Source of the DNA: Terebella lapidaria
Taxonomy: Eukaryota > Annelida > Polychaeta > Terebellida > Terebellidae
Direction: 5' to 3'
NCBI GenBank assembly: GCA_949152475.1
Contig: OX424566.1
Span: 10,315,177-10,379,176, forward strand
DNA length: 64,000 bases
How positions within the stretch are numbered: the stretch's first letter is position 1; each line of letters begins with the position of its first letter. This document shows positions 11,673-24,400 of this stretch, in pieces. The notes beneath the pieces are model-generated. The model made no database searches, was not told the DNA's origin, and worked only from the letters and a program-made list of their open reading frames with translations. Made by a program: the position numbers and the translations under genes.

Positions 11673-12336
11673 AATAGGGGGTCACCGTATCCGTTCGCAT
11701 GGAGAACACGATGCGAGATGTGAATATGGACGAAGAAATGTGTAAAAAATACCATAATTTATGTCATTTCAGGTAAATGTTTGTGATTTTGATCGAATAT
11801 GTCGAAGAATCCAGCACGGTGACTCCCGGTACGGTATTTTTTTCAGTATCAGAATGCTGATCAGTTACTCCATGAAATAGGTCATTTTGAAGAGATAATA
11901 TTCAAAATATAACTTTTAAATTTTGACTTTTCGGTACCTCCCTGTTTGTAGCGGGCTAGGTTAATAAGTATGCAGCTTTTTTTTTCCACAAAACATAAAT
12001 TCGTGGAAGATACATTTCTCATGCAAATAAACGCTTGTAGATAATACATACTATGTGGCATGCAGCATGTTTTGAATGGGCAGCCACATTTTTACAGTCA
12101 CATCAATTTCAGTGACATTAATTTCAATATTTTTGAAGTGTTGCTACAATGATTAGCCGATGAAAATTTGAATTTAATTGCTTTCAGCAAATTTACATTT
12201 TAACTTATTATTGTACATATCTTCAATAACCACCAGTCCGAACAGTTTCAGTGAAATAATTCACCAGGTTATATTTAAGTTTAGGATCGTAGTTATCAGT
12301 CATTTATTATGGTATATTCATACTTTTGTTTCAGTC
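11673..12336. other. Upstream region of the trefoil gene; no other feature
   Basis: AT-rich and non-coding. It precedes the trefoil start codon and may hold its promoter, but no convincing TATA box at usual spacing was chosen. Confidence 0.35.
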
Positions 12337-12966
12337 ATGAAGCTCCTGACAATTGTCATACTTCTCATGTGCCATGCGCTCACTGACGCTGGTTTTTCGA
12401 CCACATCACGTTGCCTTGAACAACATAATTGAGTGTGGCTATCCAGGTATCAGCAAAGTGGCCTGTGAATTGCGGTTCAACAGAGAGTGCTGCTATGAAA
12501 GCGTTGCAGATCCCAACATTAACAAATGCTTCTTCCCATGTAAGATCCTATGTGCTTTAAATGAATATAACATATTGACTTTATTCATTCCATCGTAAAT
12601 ATAATTGCAGTTCCTCATAAGTCCTTGTTCATCATTGCAGGATTGTGAACGGTCAACGTCATGGTTTTCATCTGACCAAATGACATGTGATACATTCCAA
12701 ATCCTACTCAAGACTTTTGTTTTGTCAGATTCCGTATGTATCCACATTCCCGCATACGGCCGAATCGACTGCGGATGGCTAGGAATAAACGCCGAAACTT
12801 GCACAAAGAGAGGCTGTTGTTAGGACGATACCATCACCGGAGTCGATTGGTGTTTCCTGCCGGTGAGTTGTCATATTCACATCAGCAGTTTTATATCTCA
12901 AAACTAATTGTGCTAATTAAATGTCCAGCTGGTTTTTCTTTCAAGGATTTCTATGGCTCTGCATAG
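12337..12966 (+). pseudogene. Two-domain trefoil factor-like gene, disrupted
   Basis: Modelled as three exons: 12337-12539, 12729-12862 and 12946-12966, with introns GT(12540)..AG(12728) and GT(12863)..AG(12945) that keep the frame. The ATG opens a signal peptide (MKLLTIVILLMCHALTDA). Exon 1 encodes a P-type/trefoil domain (ECGYPGIS, then NRECC, then NKCFFP). Exon 2 encodes a second one (RIDCGWLGI, then RGCC, DDTITG, DWCFLP). Exon 3 adds a six-residue tail. Trefoil peptides are secreted, mucus-associated, disulfide-rich proteins; one exon per domain is typical. Two lesions are visible: one extra base at about 12414-12415 puts the signal peptide and first domain in different frames, and an in-frame TAG at 12821-12823 replaces the residue after the CC pair of domain 2. 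Pseudogene, or assembly errors in a real gene. Confidence 0.7.
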
Positions 12967-13239
12967 GACAGGAACTCCAGGTGATTCACTGAATTATGCT
13001 GGATGAAAAGTCGAGCAGAATTCGAGAAAGAATATATTGAAGAAGTTATTGACTTTTGACTAAATAGCATGAAGTAAGATTGACGTGGTTGGTTGTGTTT
13101 TTCTCGCAACACATGTTTCAGAGACTGTCATTTAATCTATCAGATCCTCGGTTGAGTATCGTCGAGCATATCAGCACTCTCTATGAGGGCACAAGTTAAC
13201 AAAAACAACACAAGTCACCCTAATATTTGTCCTCATACA
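12967..13239. other. Downstream of trefoil gene; nothing recognised
   Basis: No motif or repeat seen. It likely includes the 3' untranslated region of the trefoil gene. Confidence 0.3.
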
Positions 13240-16200
13240 CCAGGGTGTAATTACCCTCTCCCCCATAGGGGGAGAAGGTATTGTATTTGGGTCTGTCAAT
13301 TTGTTTGTCTGTCCACGTGCATAACTCGTAAACGGATCGTCCTGAAATTTATAGGAATGAAGCGGTATCACCGTGGCGCGGTCCTCCTCAATTATTGTCA
13401 GAATCGGATAAAAATTGTTGCCATGGCAAGGAAAAAAGTGAAAATCACTTAATTGGCTATAACTCTAGTTCTAATCAATACTAATTTTTCAAACTAATTT
13501 TTTATTTTTCTCTGGCCAATTTCCTGATCCTATGGTGTACGGCCGATGGTCGTACGACGAAAATTCTCTATCATCGCCCGATATCGAAAAATTGGGGGTC
13601 ACGAATTCGGTTCTTTTTGGCAGCGACTTTCCAATGCAGATTTCTGCGCTCAGAACTTTAGGAAAAACGGCCCGATCGATCTGAAATTCCTAGGGCTGAA
13701 GCGTAAAGGTAGTGGCTTGGTTCTCTTTAATTTTTGTCATAATCGGATGAAAAGAGTTGCCATGGCAACGGAAAAAAAATAGCCCAAAGGCTAAGATAGG
13801 TTACCAGACAATTTTGGTTTGACCATGGCAGCAATGGCAGGTAACAGACCTTGGGATTTACCAATCAAGGTTCCCAGTGTGAACATATGACCTTGAGATT
13901 TACCAATCAAGGTCATCCGTGTGAACTTCCATGTCACCATTATATTATATTATACATGTATGTGTGCGGCATTTGATATTCTATATGTTCATAATACAAA
14001 GATATATCTGGGTGGAATCGTTCAGGCCGCTCAGGTCAATTAACACATTCCGAGTCAGACATTTGGTACTCAAGGTCATCTGATGTCAAGTTCAAGGTCA
14101 TTATTAGTTGTGCCATATATGTTTTCCTATATGTTCATAATGCAAACATAAGCTCTATCTGCAAGCATTTCATCTATAAAGGCAAATCTGGGCATTTTTC
14201 GACCCACAAATGGCTGTTTTGACCTTTCAAGTTCACCAAGGTCAAATTCAAGGTCACCACACAAGTCACCATATTTGAATGTACCAATTCCCATTTGAAT
14301 ATGCCAATTTCTAAGCACTATCTTCAAGCGTTCTATGAGTTCAGTCTTGACAGCTCCCATTATGAAGGAAAAAATTGCCGAAAATTTTCTAAGTCCAAAA
14401 TTTTTTTCAAAGGGTGAAAATTTTTTTTGCCTAGAAATGGCCCAAAATGGATAGTAATGCGATTTGAGGCGAATCGTCAACAATTCAAAATGGCCTCCAC
14501 ACGAAATTCGGTGATACAAGGGCAACAAAACTTATACACGTCACAGAGGGTATAAAGAAGGAATCTTTTGAAACAAAAATCTCAAAACTGATCAGACAGT
14601 TTTCGAGAAAATACAGACCAGGTGCAAATTTGGGCATTTTACGACCCCAAAATGGCTGATTTGACCTTTCAAGGTCATCCAAGGTTAAATTCAAGGTCAC
14701 CACACAAGTCGCCATATATGACTTCCCTTTGAAAGTGCCAATTTCTAAGCTCTATCTTCAAGCGTTCTATGAATACAGTCTTGACAGCTTCCATTATGAA
14801 GGAAAAAAGTGCCGAAAATTTTCTAAGTTCAAAATCAGGGTGAAAATTTTTTTTGCCTAGAAATGGCCCAAAATGGATAGTAATGCGATTTGGGGCGAAA
14901 AAATTTTTTTTTGCCGACTCGTCAAAAATTCAAAATGGCCGCCACACGGAGACTGGCGATTCAAGGGCAACCAAACTTATACATATCAAAGAGGTATATA
15001 AGGGGAATTTTTTAAATAAAAAATATCAAAACTGTCTGAACAGTTTTTGAGAAAATGGCCGCCAAAGTTCAAAATTGGGCATTGTTCAACGAAAATGTCC
15101 GCCATTTCAAGGAAAATGCGAAAATCAAAAAACGAAAAAAACCTTTCCAAGGCATATTTTTAGCTATTTTTGTGCAAAATTTCAGAAAGATTCGACCGTA
15201 AACTTCAAAGATAAAATTGTGGACGGACGACGGACGGACGGATGGACGGACGCCGGACGCAACGCCGGCGTCCGTCCGGTCTGGTAACCTATAAAGTTAC
15301 TGAACAGATTTTGAGAAAACGGCCGCATTTTGAAAAACTTGCGAAAATCAAAAAACTAAAAATACCTCCCTCTCGAAATATTTTTAGGCATTTTTGTGCA
15401 AAATTTCGGAAAGATTTGTCTGTAAACTTTAAAGATAAAAGACGGACAGGTTATCAGACCAAAGGTCGGTAACCTAAATATAAAATTAAGCATTTGGCTA
15501 TAACTCCAGTTCTACTTGATATTTTTTTTTCCGAATATTTTTGTATTTTTCTCTGGCCAATTCGTGATTGTATGGTATACAGCCGGCGGTCGTACGAAGA
15601 AAACTCTCCATTATCGCCCGATGTCGAAAAACTGGGGGTTCACGATTTCGCTAGTTTTTGTCAACAACTTTTTTGTGCAAGTGTCTGCGCTTATAACTCG
15701 GAGACAAACGATCCAATCAATCTGAAATGTATTGGACTGGAGTGCTATGTTAGTGGCTCGGTCTCCCTCAAATTTTGTCAAAATCGGATGAAAATCGTTG
15801 CCATGGCAACGGAAAAAGTGAAAATCCCATAATCGGCTATAACTGTGGTTTTACTTGATTTTCATTTTTCCAACTATTTTTGTATTTTTCTTTGGCCAAT
15901 TCTCAGTCGTACGGTGTACAGCCGATGATCGTACGACGAAAACTCTTATTATCGCCTGATGTAGAAAATTTGGGGGTCACCATTTTATGACTCTGGCGGT
16001 TCTGAGATTCAATGCCATGTTGTGAAGACAGTTGCAATCTTTTCAAACCATTTTCGTTCAGGAGACGTGCCGTGATAATTGAAACAACATTGAGAAATTT
16101 CACAGCTCATTATTGAACAACCAGTTCAAGGTCACAGAAAAGGTCAAAATCGAAAAGTAGCAATAAATCTGCTCATATTCATTTTTGATTTCCCTTGTTA

Positions 16201-16640
16201 ATTTTGCATTTTTCTATAGCTAATTCCCCATCATGTGCTATATGATCGATGGTCGTACGACCAAATTCCCTTTCATCGCCCAAGGTCAACAATGTAAGGG
16301 TCATCAACTGAAATGACCGATTTGTTATATCTCAAGCAGTAGTAATTCTAAAACCACTGGTAATATTCAATAGAATATTGATCATAAGATATGCAGAATA
16401 AATTCTAGAGAGCTTGCGAAGTTAGAGAGGTCAGTATCAAGAATTGAGATCGTGGTCCAGAATAATGTCAAAATAGCAAAATCGCAAGAAACATTGCGTT
16501 TATCAATAATCATTTCTCCAATAATTTAGGTACTTTCCCACGGTTAATTCCCAACCATTTGATATGACCATGGTCGTACAACAAAAAATTCCAGATTATC
16601 GCCCAGCTCGGAAATGTAAGGCTCATCAGCTTTGATTTTG
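13240..16640 (+). repeat. ~340-bp tandem repeat with X-box palindromes (about 5 units, interrupted)
   Basis: Starts with a palindrome (CTCTCCCCCATAGGGGGAG). 'gtgtacggccgatggtcgta' and variants recur near 13531, 15570, 15911, 16233 and 16559. After removing the inserted family-1 copy, spacing is 343, 341, 322 and 326 bp. The first units contain the perfect palindrome GTTGCCATGGCAAC at 13756 and 15797, and a one-base variant near 13420. Later units are more decayed. Open frames in single units are not conserved. Confidence 0.75.
13780..15475 (+). mobile_element. Family-1 element copy D, nested in the 340-bp array
   Basis: The left end 'tagcccaaaggcta' plus 'ggttaccagac' and the right end 'ggttatcagaccaaaggtc' plus 'ggtaacct' cut a 340-bp unit just after its X-box; the unit resumes at 15476. 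This copy has few 134-bp units. It carries two ~440-bp related blocks ('tcaagcgttctatga' near 14325 and 14759) and an ACGG-type microsatellite (15219-15262), then an internal right-end-like sequence (to ~15290) and a second partial right segment. The nesting shows the family is, or was, mobile. Confidence 0.8.
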
Positions 16641-16649
16641 GTAACTAAA

Positions 16650-18710
16650 TCTGAAGGGGTGAGGGTCTGCAATCTCTGATTGTGTCGTTTCCTATATGCT
16701 CACAAATGTTGATTACTAAGCTGTAAATTCAGTAAAAAAATGAAATCAAAAGTCAAATTCAAGGTCATCAGAATATTCAGCATATGTCATTTGCTGTATG
16801 TCCACAATAGATTTCCTAAGATGTATATTTGATAATAAACAAGATATTAGCCAAGTTGTTCTGTGAGACCTTGAAAATGAGGTCGAAGGTCAAATTCAAG
16901 CTCACGACAATATTCAGCATAATATCACTTCCTGTATGTCCACAATTGATTCATAATCTGTGAAGTTGATAATAAGCCAGATATAAGCCATTCTGTGCTC
17001 TGACCTTGAAAATGAGGCAAAGGTCAAATTCAAGGTCATGACAATATTCAGCATATATCATTTCCTAGATGTCAACAATTGATCCTCAAGTTGTAAAGTC
17101 GATAACAAGTGAAATATTTAGCCATTTTGTGCTCTGACCTTGAAAATAAGGTCGAAGGTCAAATTCAAGGTCACAAAAATATTCGGCACATGTCATTTCC
17201 TATAAGTCCCACAATTGATTCCTAAGCTTTTAAGTCGGTAATAAGCGAGATATTAGCCATTTTGTGCCTGACCATGAAAATGAGGTCAGAGGTCAAATTC
17301 AAGGTCATCAAAATATTCAGCATACATCATTTCATATACATCCACAACTTAGTCCCAAGCTGTAAAGTGGATAATAAGCGAGATATTAGCCATTTTGTTC
17401 TTTGACCTTGAAAATGAGGTCAACAGTCAAATTCAAGGTCATCAGAATATCCGAACTATGTCATTTCCTATATGTGCACAATTGCTTCCTCAGCTGTAAA
17501 GTCGATAAAAAGTGAGATATTGGCCATGCTGTGTTCTGACTTTGAAAATAATGTCAAAGGTCAAATTCTAGATCATGAGAATATTCAGTATATATCATTC
17601 CCTATATGTTAGCAATTGATTCCCGAGCTGTAAAGTCGATAATCAGCAAGCCATTAGCGATTTCGTGCTCTGAAAATGAGGTCAAAGGTCAGAGGTCAAT
17701 GACTTCAAGGTCATGACAATCTTTAGCATATATGTCAACAATTGATTCTCAAGTTGTAAAGTCGATATTGAGTGAGATATTAGCCATTTTGTGCTTTGAC
17801 CTTGAAAATGAGGTCAAAGGTCAAAATCAAGGTCATCAAAATATTCGGACTATATCATTTCTTATAGGTGCACAATTGAATCCTAAGCTGTGAAGTCGAT
17901 AATAAGCGAGATATTAGCCATTTTATGCTTTGAAATTGAAAATGAGGTCAAAGGTCAAATTCAACGTCATCAAAATATTCTGATTATATCATTCCCTATA
18001 ATGTTCACAATTGATTCCTAAGCTGTAAAGTCGATAATAAGCGAGATATTATCCATTTTGTGCTCTGACCTTGAAATCATGTCAAAGGTCAAATTCAAGG
18101 TCATGACAATAATCAGCATATATCACTCCATATGTGTTCAGAATTGATTCCTAGCCTCTAATCTCAATATTAAGTGAAATATTAGGCATAATGTGTCCAA
18201 TTATAAAGCATTTAACATGGGAAAGTCATATTTGGGACCAGTCGAGAAAATGAAAATGGCCGCCACACGCAGGCCGGCGATTCCGGGGCAACGAAACTTA
18301 TACACGTCACAGAGGTACATGAGTATTTTTTTTTTGGAAACAAAAATCTCAAAATTGTCTGAACAGTTTTTGAGAAAATGGCCGCCAAAGTCAGAAATCG
18401 GTTGTTTTTCATCGAGGAAGGCAACCATTTTGAAAAAAAAAATGCGAAAATAAAAAAACTAAAAAAATATCCCCTTTTCAAAATATGTTTGAGCATTTTT
18501 GTACACAATTTCAGAAAGACTCACCCGTAAACTTTAAAGATAAAAATGTGGACGGACGACGCAGACGCCCACGACGGACGACGGACACAATGCCATGCCA
18601 ATAGGTTATCGGACCATAGGTCCGGTAACCTGAAAATGTGAACGGACGACGGACGGATGACGGATGCAACGCCACATGAATAGGTTATCGGACCAAAGGT
18701 CCGGTAACCT
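16650..18710 (+). repeat. Family-1 dispersed repeat (copy E), long array, duplicated right end
   Basis: No palindromic left terminus is visible. About ten ~134-bp units run from ~16700 to 18180, then the conserved single-copy half ('gagaaaatggccgccaaag'), a GGACGACG stretch, and a right terminus ending at 18631. A second, shorter right terminus (microsatellite, 'ggttatcggaccaaaggtcc', 'ggtaacct') follows at once and ends at 18710, so the end was tandemly duplicated. Confidence 0.8.
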
Positions 18711-20944
18711 GAAAATGTTATCAGAAGATGCGGACGCCGACGGCGACGATGACGCCGACATGCGAAGGAAGGAAAGCCACGACAATAGCTTTTTGGCCCT
18801 TATGGGTTGGTAAGCTAAAAAAAAAACCGAGCTACCAGGGCCAATAATGGACAGGGCCCGTGTCCTCTGAGTGACCAAGGTCGAATTGAACTAAATTTTT
18901 TGAACAATGGACGAAAAGCCATGGAAGCATATTTTGATCATCCACATAACCTGTTGTTTCATCATGACTTGTTGTGTTAGCGTACACAGCAAGACGTGTT
19001 AACATGAATATCAGGTAAAATTGTCTTAACATGATAAACTCAGCAAGATGTGAAAAATGTGAACAATGTGAAAAACTATAATGATTCGATGTCATAATGT
19101 GTAAAATATCACAACAAGGCGTCTTAATACGTATAAGATGTCGAAAATAAAGGAAACTCACTGCATGTTTCATCACCGGACGCGTTTTTGTCAGCTATTA
19201 ATCAAGTGTTTCTGAGTATCACTGTAAATGAACTGACCTGGTATGTCTTATCCTGGGCCAAGGACCTCCTTCACGGTTCGGGGCGGCTCTGGTGGGACAT
19301 CATGGCCAAGGGACGTGGCTGCTATCTGGTTGCATCTTGGCCCCTCCTGAGTATAAATCCGCACAAAGTAAATGTATTTACCCATTTTTTGAAAACATTT
19401 TTCAATCTGTTTAATCAGCCAACCCCCCACCCCCACCCCCACCCCCGCCACACACACACAGGACTCCGCCCATTCATTTTGGGATCCGGGTGCTGAAACA
19501 GCATCATAAAATCATTGCGTTCTTTACCCGTGGTCCTTCCAAGTCAAAAAGGTTAAACAAATCCTATGTGTTATGCCATACAGTGTATATTCATAATAAT
19601 CATGCAATACGCACTAAAAAGGTACATCAGAATATCACAGTGGTTAAACTAGAATTGTGCTTAACATTGATTGAAATGCTTTCACTGTGCCGATGATCAT
19701 GATGGTTATTTTGTGTACATATTTGGTTCGTTATTGTGTAGTGCTTCGAGACTTTACATTTCTTATCACAGTGGTTAAGCTGGAATCGCGCCGACGAAGT
19801 GAAGTACACGTATTTTGAAACTGGTTCAAATGTTTCACTCATGTAAGATTTCAACGTGAATTTTAAAGATAGCAATGTAGACGGGCGACGGACGACGGAC
19901 GACGGACGCAATGCACGCCAATGGGTTATCGGACCATAGGCACTGTAATCTAAACAAGAGTAGTTTAAAGTGATTGTTTGTATGTAAACAGTATTTAAAA
20001 TATTTGCTATATATGCATAGCTCCCATTGTTTATCCTACAACTCTACCCTTTTGCTCTGTCATGTATATGTACAGTCTTTTGAGTCGTACCCCTTACTAA
20101 CCATGTATTGCTCTACCTGTGGCTCACACACACAGACCTGCGGTGTGTTCACTTTTCTCTTTGCCCCGGCCGGGAAGCACACACAATTACGATAAAAATT
20201 TAAAGTTGTAACTGGTGCAGCACGGTCTGTCACATTATTGTAAATTTGTTCTTATCAACTTAAACAGGTATATTTCTACTACTTCTACTATTGGATTGGG
20301 TTATTTTTGTATACCGTCTCACTCTGTTACTTGTATTTTAGTGTCTAATTTCAGTTGTAGTTTTTAATAAATATTATTCGCCATTATCTACTTAATATTT
20401 TAAAAAATAAGGTGGAAATCTCTAATCATATGAACATCTCTAATCATATGAACATCATGTTCGGATGCGTTTTGAATGACCAGCGTGATCAAATAGTTTT
20501 CCGTACGGAAGAAGAAAGTGAAAACAGATAGGGAAACCCTAAAAAAAAAATTGAATGTTAAGAAACACTTATTATCTGACTGAACGTGGCAAAGATTTGT
20601 CTGGAGCATTTGAAGCTGCAATAATATCATCAGTTAGTAAACATCACTAAGTTATTTACAACATATTTACTATTTGTAAGCATTGGATTGATTGATACTG
20701 TTGATTATTCAGTATTACTGCATAGAATAAAAAAAGTAATGGTTTGGAACATTTATCACTGATATTGATGAGAAAACACTGGTTGGGAAAACTACTGATA
20801 ATTTGTCTGAATAAAAAAAAATGGGCGAGAGATATGTTAAGGAGGATACGGAGCATAAGGAGGATACATCCTCGCGGTCGTCAGTGACCGGAGACCGTCT
20901 AGTTTATCCCTATCTGAATCGCGATTGAGTACAGTAGTGTTTCG
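18711..20944. other. No gene recognised; one family-1 right-end fragment
   Basis: 18711-18830 holds a GACGCCGACGGC-rich tail resembling another repeat end. A family-1 right-end fragment ('aattttaaagatagcaatgt', ACGG repeats, 'ggttatcggaccatagg') lies at 19845-19951. A C-rich/CA microsatellite lies at 19423-19462. The short open frames have no recognisable content. Confidence 0.4.
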
Positions 20945-21450
20945 TACGGTGGCTGATTCATGCCATAATGCGTTTTTCCTGAACGGTTTTCGTTGCGAAT
21001 TTAATTGTGACGACTGAAAGTATTTACTGCGGTGAAAATATTCTCGCCGCGAATTAAATACTTTTAGCTGCGGCAATAACATTATCGTCGCAACCAAAAT
21101 CATTTTCAAAACATTCTTGCTGCAGCGAAAATGATTATCGCCGCGGCGAGAACGTTTTTATTTCATCACCTCAAAGAGAACAAATTATTTATTATTGGAA
21201 TTATCGCCGCGGCGAATATTCACAGTTAGGTGCAATTATCGCCGCGATGGTATTCTCGCTGCAGCAGAAATGTATTGATCGCGGCAACAACGATTTTCGC
21301 TGCGGCGAGAATGTTTTAGTTGCGACAACAACTATTTTCGCTGCGACGAGAATGTTTTGGTCGCGGCGAGAATGTTTCGGTCGCTACAATTAAATTCACG
21401 ACGAAAACTATACAGGAAAAAACGCATTATGGCATGAATCAGCCACCGTA
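20945..21450. mobile_element. MITE with ~37-bp terminal inverted repeats
   Basis: The left end TACGGTGGCTGATTCATGCC, continuing 'ataatgcgtttttcctg', is matched by the reverse complement at the right end with at most one length difference in the T-run. The element is flanked on both sides by the same 6 bp, GTTTCG (20939-20944 and 21451-21456), a good target-site duplication. The inside is non-coding and rich in degenerate CGCCGCGGCGA motifs alternating with 'gaatgtttt'. No transposase; the superfamily is not assigned. Confidence 0.85.
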
Positions 21451-21456
21451 GTTTCG

Positions 21457-24400
21457 TGATATAACATTATACAGTTCGCTGATATATCCCCTCAATTGGT
21501 GTCCCGTGACTCTTATCTAAATGAATAATTGCATCTCTTATCTAGTTGCACACACCTCACCCCCCCCCCCCCACCACCACCACCACACCGTCCCAATTCA
21601 CGACACGACTCTCGAGTGCAGATCCGGGACTTGTTTACCAAACTGTCTCGGTATTAGCTACATGGGGGTGTGTCTATTGGCCTGCTTATTTACCAAGTCG
21701 CTCGCCCCCAGAGCTAGATCGTACAAAATTACCATATGATGTGTCACGCGACCCCTAATATATTATCAACATCAGTACATTGGCGACAGAAGATAATTAT
21801 ACATAATTATAAGTTTATGACAATAATAAGATGATTTAATGGAGGTTCCCGTCTCCTAGCAAATTGTTATTGGTACCAAAAATTTTATATTGGCAGTGAT
21901 TATACAGTTTGTCGCTTGCCGGAATCTGAAGTTTATTTTTGGCTTTTCACAACTCAGCCCGTCATCATACAATGTGTTTTCGGAAACAAGACACTGTTTC
22001 CAGAAATACACAGTGTCCCATTTTGTATGGTAACCATTCGTAGCGTCAACTTCAAACAAATTTACTCAGTGCATGAAAAAAAATAAAACCTTTGGTCCCC
22101 GGCCTCAAATGGAATAAAACAAGGTGACATAAATTGGCATACGAAACCTGCCCATGTTGTTATCATTTAGTACATTTTTTCATGACATGATATCATGCCA
22201 TTATATTTAACACGACAAGGTGTCTCTTTGTGATATTGAAAAAGACGGTTCATGAAAATTCATGTGTTTATGTTGATGATCAATTAAAGCTTCCATACAT
22301 ATATCTAATCTGTTACTGCATAGAATTAAAGAAAATGACCGCCAAAGTCCAAAATGGCTGGGTTTTTTTCGACAAAAATGACTGTTATGAGTGTTCCATG
22401 TCATTGAAGATTAAATTCATGATCACCAAATAGCATATATTCAAAATCTAGTTATCAGCGGTAAAAATATGTTGATACATACACTCATCCCCCCCCCCCC
22501 CCCCGTCGTGAAATGGCAATCTCTAAATACGGGTATGCTTCATAAAAATCATAGACATGGGTTATATGTCTATGATAAAAATACATTATAACTTCAACAG
22601 CATCCATCCCAAAAATGTCACCGAAACTGGTCTATTAGAACCAGGTCCGCTTTCACACGTGCCTTCACGAGAGATACAGAATTAACAGGAATCATACCTG
22701 GTGCAAAGCACCAGATCTCCCCGGATGAAAGAAGTCAATTGCGCGTTCATTTCTAGCACTGTTTTCAACTTAATTCCGTGCGCATATTATGTAGGCCATG
22801 GTGCATGCAGGACGAAAACCGATATGTGAAAGCAATTGGTACCGTATAATTGGTATAAACACTGATGAATAGTAGTCCCTGATCGAGTGCGCCCATCAGA
22901 AAATAGCAAGTGTGTTCATAAAATTTAGCACCGTATTCTATTTGGCCCAAAATTCAATATATTCGTAAAGTTGTTTTTAGTCAATAGTGTACAAATAGGC
23001 GACAATATATATGCTATATGAGAAGTGCCTATTAAAGCTGCTGCCTTCGAATGCATGCAGTATTTTTTCCAAAACCATTTTTCTGTTAAACACATCTCAT
23101 GCAATATAACAAAAGGTGTACTCAATGATTTTGGCGTTCAAAATCCCTCCGAGTTGTCTTTTCATCCGTTTTAGTGTCCATTTTGTACCGGTTTTGTACA
23201 TAAACAAACGAAGTGTATCCATCAAACTCGAATGTAAACAAATGCTCAAATCACGCTTAAAAGTCCACAGCGAGTACATTTTACAGTGATATACCATGAT
23301 ATGCGTGGAATTGTCAGTCTATCTCGCACTTCTATGCTTTATTTACATCTGAGTGTGATGGATACAATTCCTGTATTTACGCGAGAACCGCCTGTTCAAA
23401 TGAGCAAAATTTCCCTGAAGACTGTATAATTTTATTATATTTGATGTGAGTATGTTTCATGCACTTAGTTTAGGAAGTTTAGTAAGAAATATAGTTTTCA
23501 AAAAATTATCACTGGTTTTGATAGATATAAGCACCAAATATCAATTTTGAAGGCGGTGGCGTTGAACTCGGAACCCATTCAGACTTTTACACATTGCCAA
23601 AGATCAATAGGCCTACCACGGTTCTCAATCTACCACACTCGAAAAAATAGCTCGTTGTGGGACAGCGAAAACTAAATACGTATGATTGTTGAAAGTAAAG
23701 ATGCAGTCAGAAAGAAAATAGAACGTAACAAACGTGCTAGTTTTACTGCTCCAAAACAAGGAAAATTAGGCACTGACATGAAGTATAAGCGTGAGAAGTG
23801 AGCGATGGCTCGACATTAGGGACAAAAGTGATACCCGGTTGACTGAATGCACACAAATCTAGCTTAATTCTCAAATCTAGCCGACACGCTGAAGTTCACG
23901 TAAATCGGCGATAGTGTCAATTTGTGCACCAGCCATCTTCAGGCTATGTGTGTATCACTGAGAAGTCACTTACCTAGTATGTCCCTTGCTCCAAAGAGTG
24001 GTGACGGAAGGTCATGGACCTTAGCTGTAGTGTAGCTGCCGGATGTGATCCACACAGAATCTGGTTTATGGTTTTCTGGGCAGTTCGGCTTGGGGCGGAG
24101 TACTGTAGCTGTCGTCCACACAAGGTTTGTTCGCCGTACTGGGGGCGGCTCGGCTCGCTGCGGAGTACTGTAGCTGGCTAACTCATTATATCCAGCACTT
24201 AGGCATGTGACAAACTCTGCCGCTAGTAGGATGTAGACATATAGTCACACATTTGTGCTACAACTTCATGGGAACGAAAATTGTGGTTTGCAATGGTGAA
24301 AATGCATAAATAAAAAAAAATCTACTGCAGTTTGGAAAAATGCAACAAAACCCGCTTAAATATACAATATCGGTCAGTTTACACCACTGAGAATCATACA

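Noticed and set aside
21521..21758. Proline/histidine-rich frames at 21.5 kb
   Set aside because: Produced by a C-run followed by CCA repeats; no other support.
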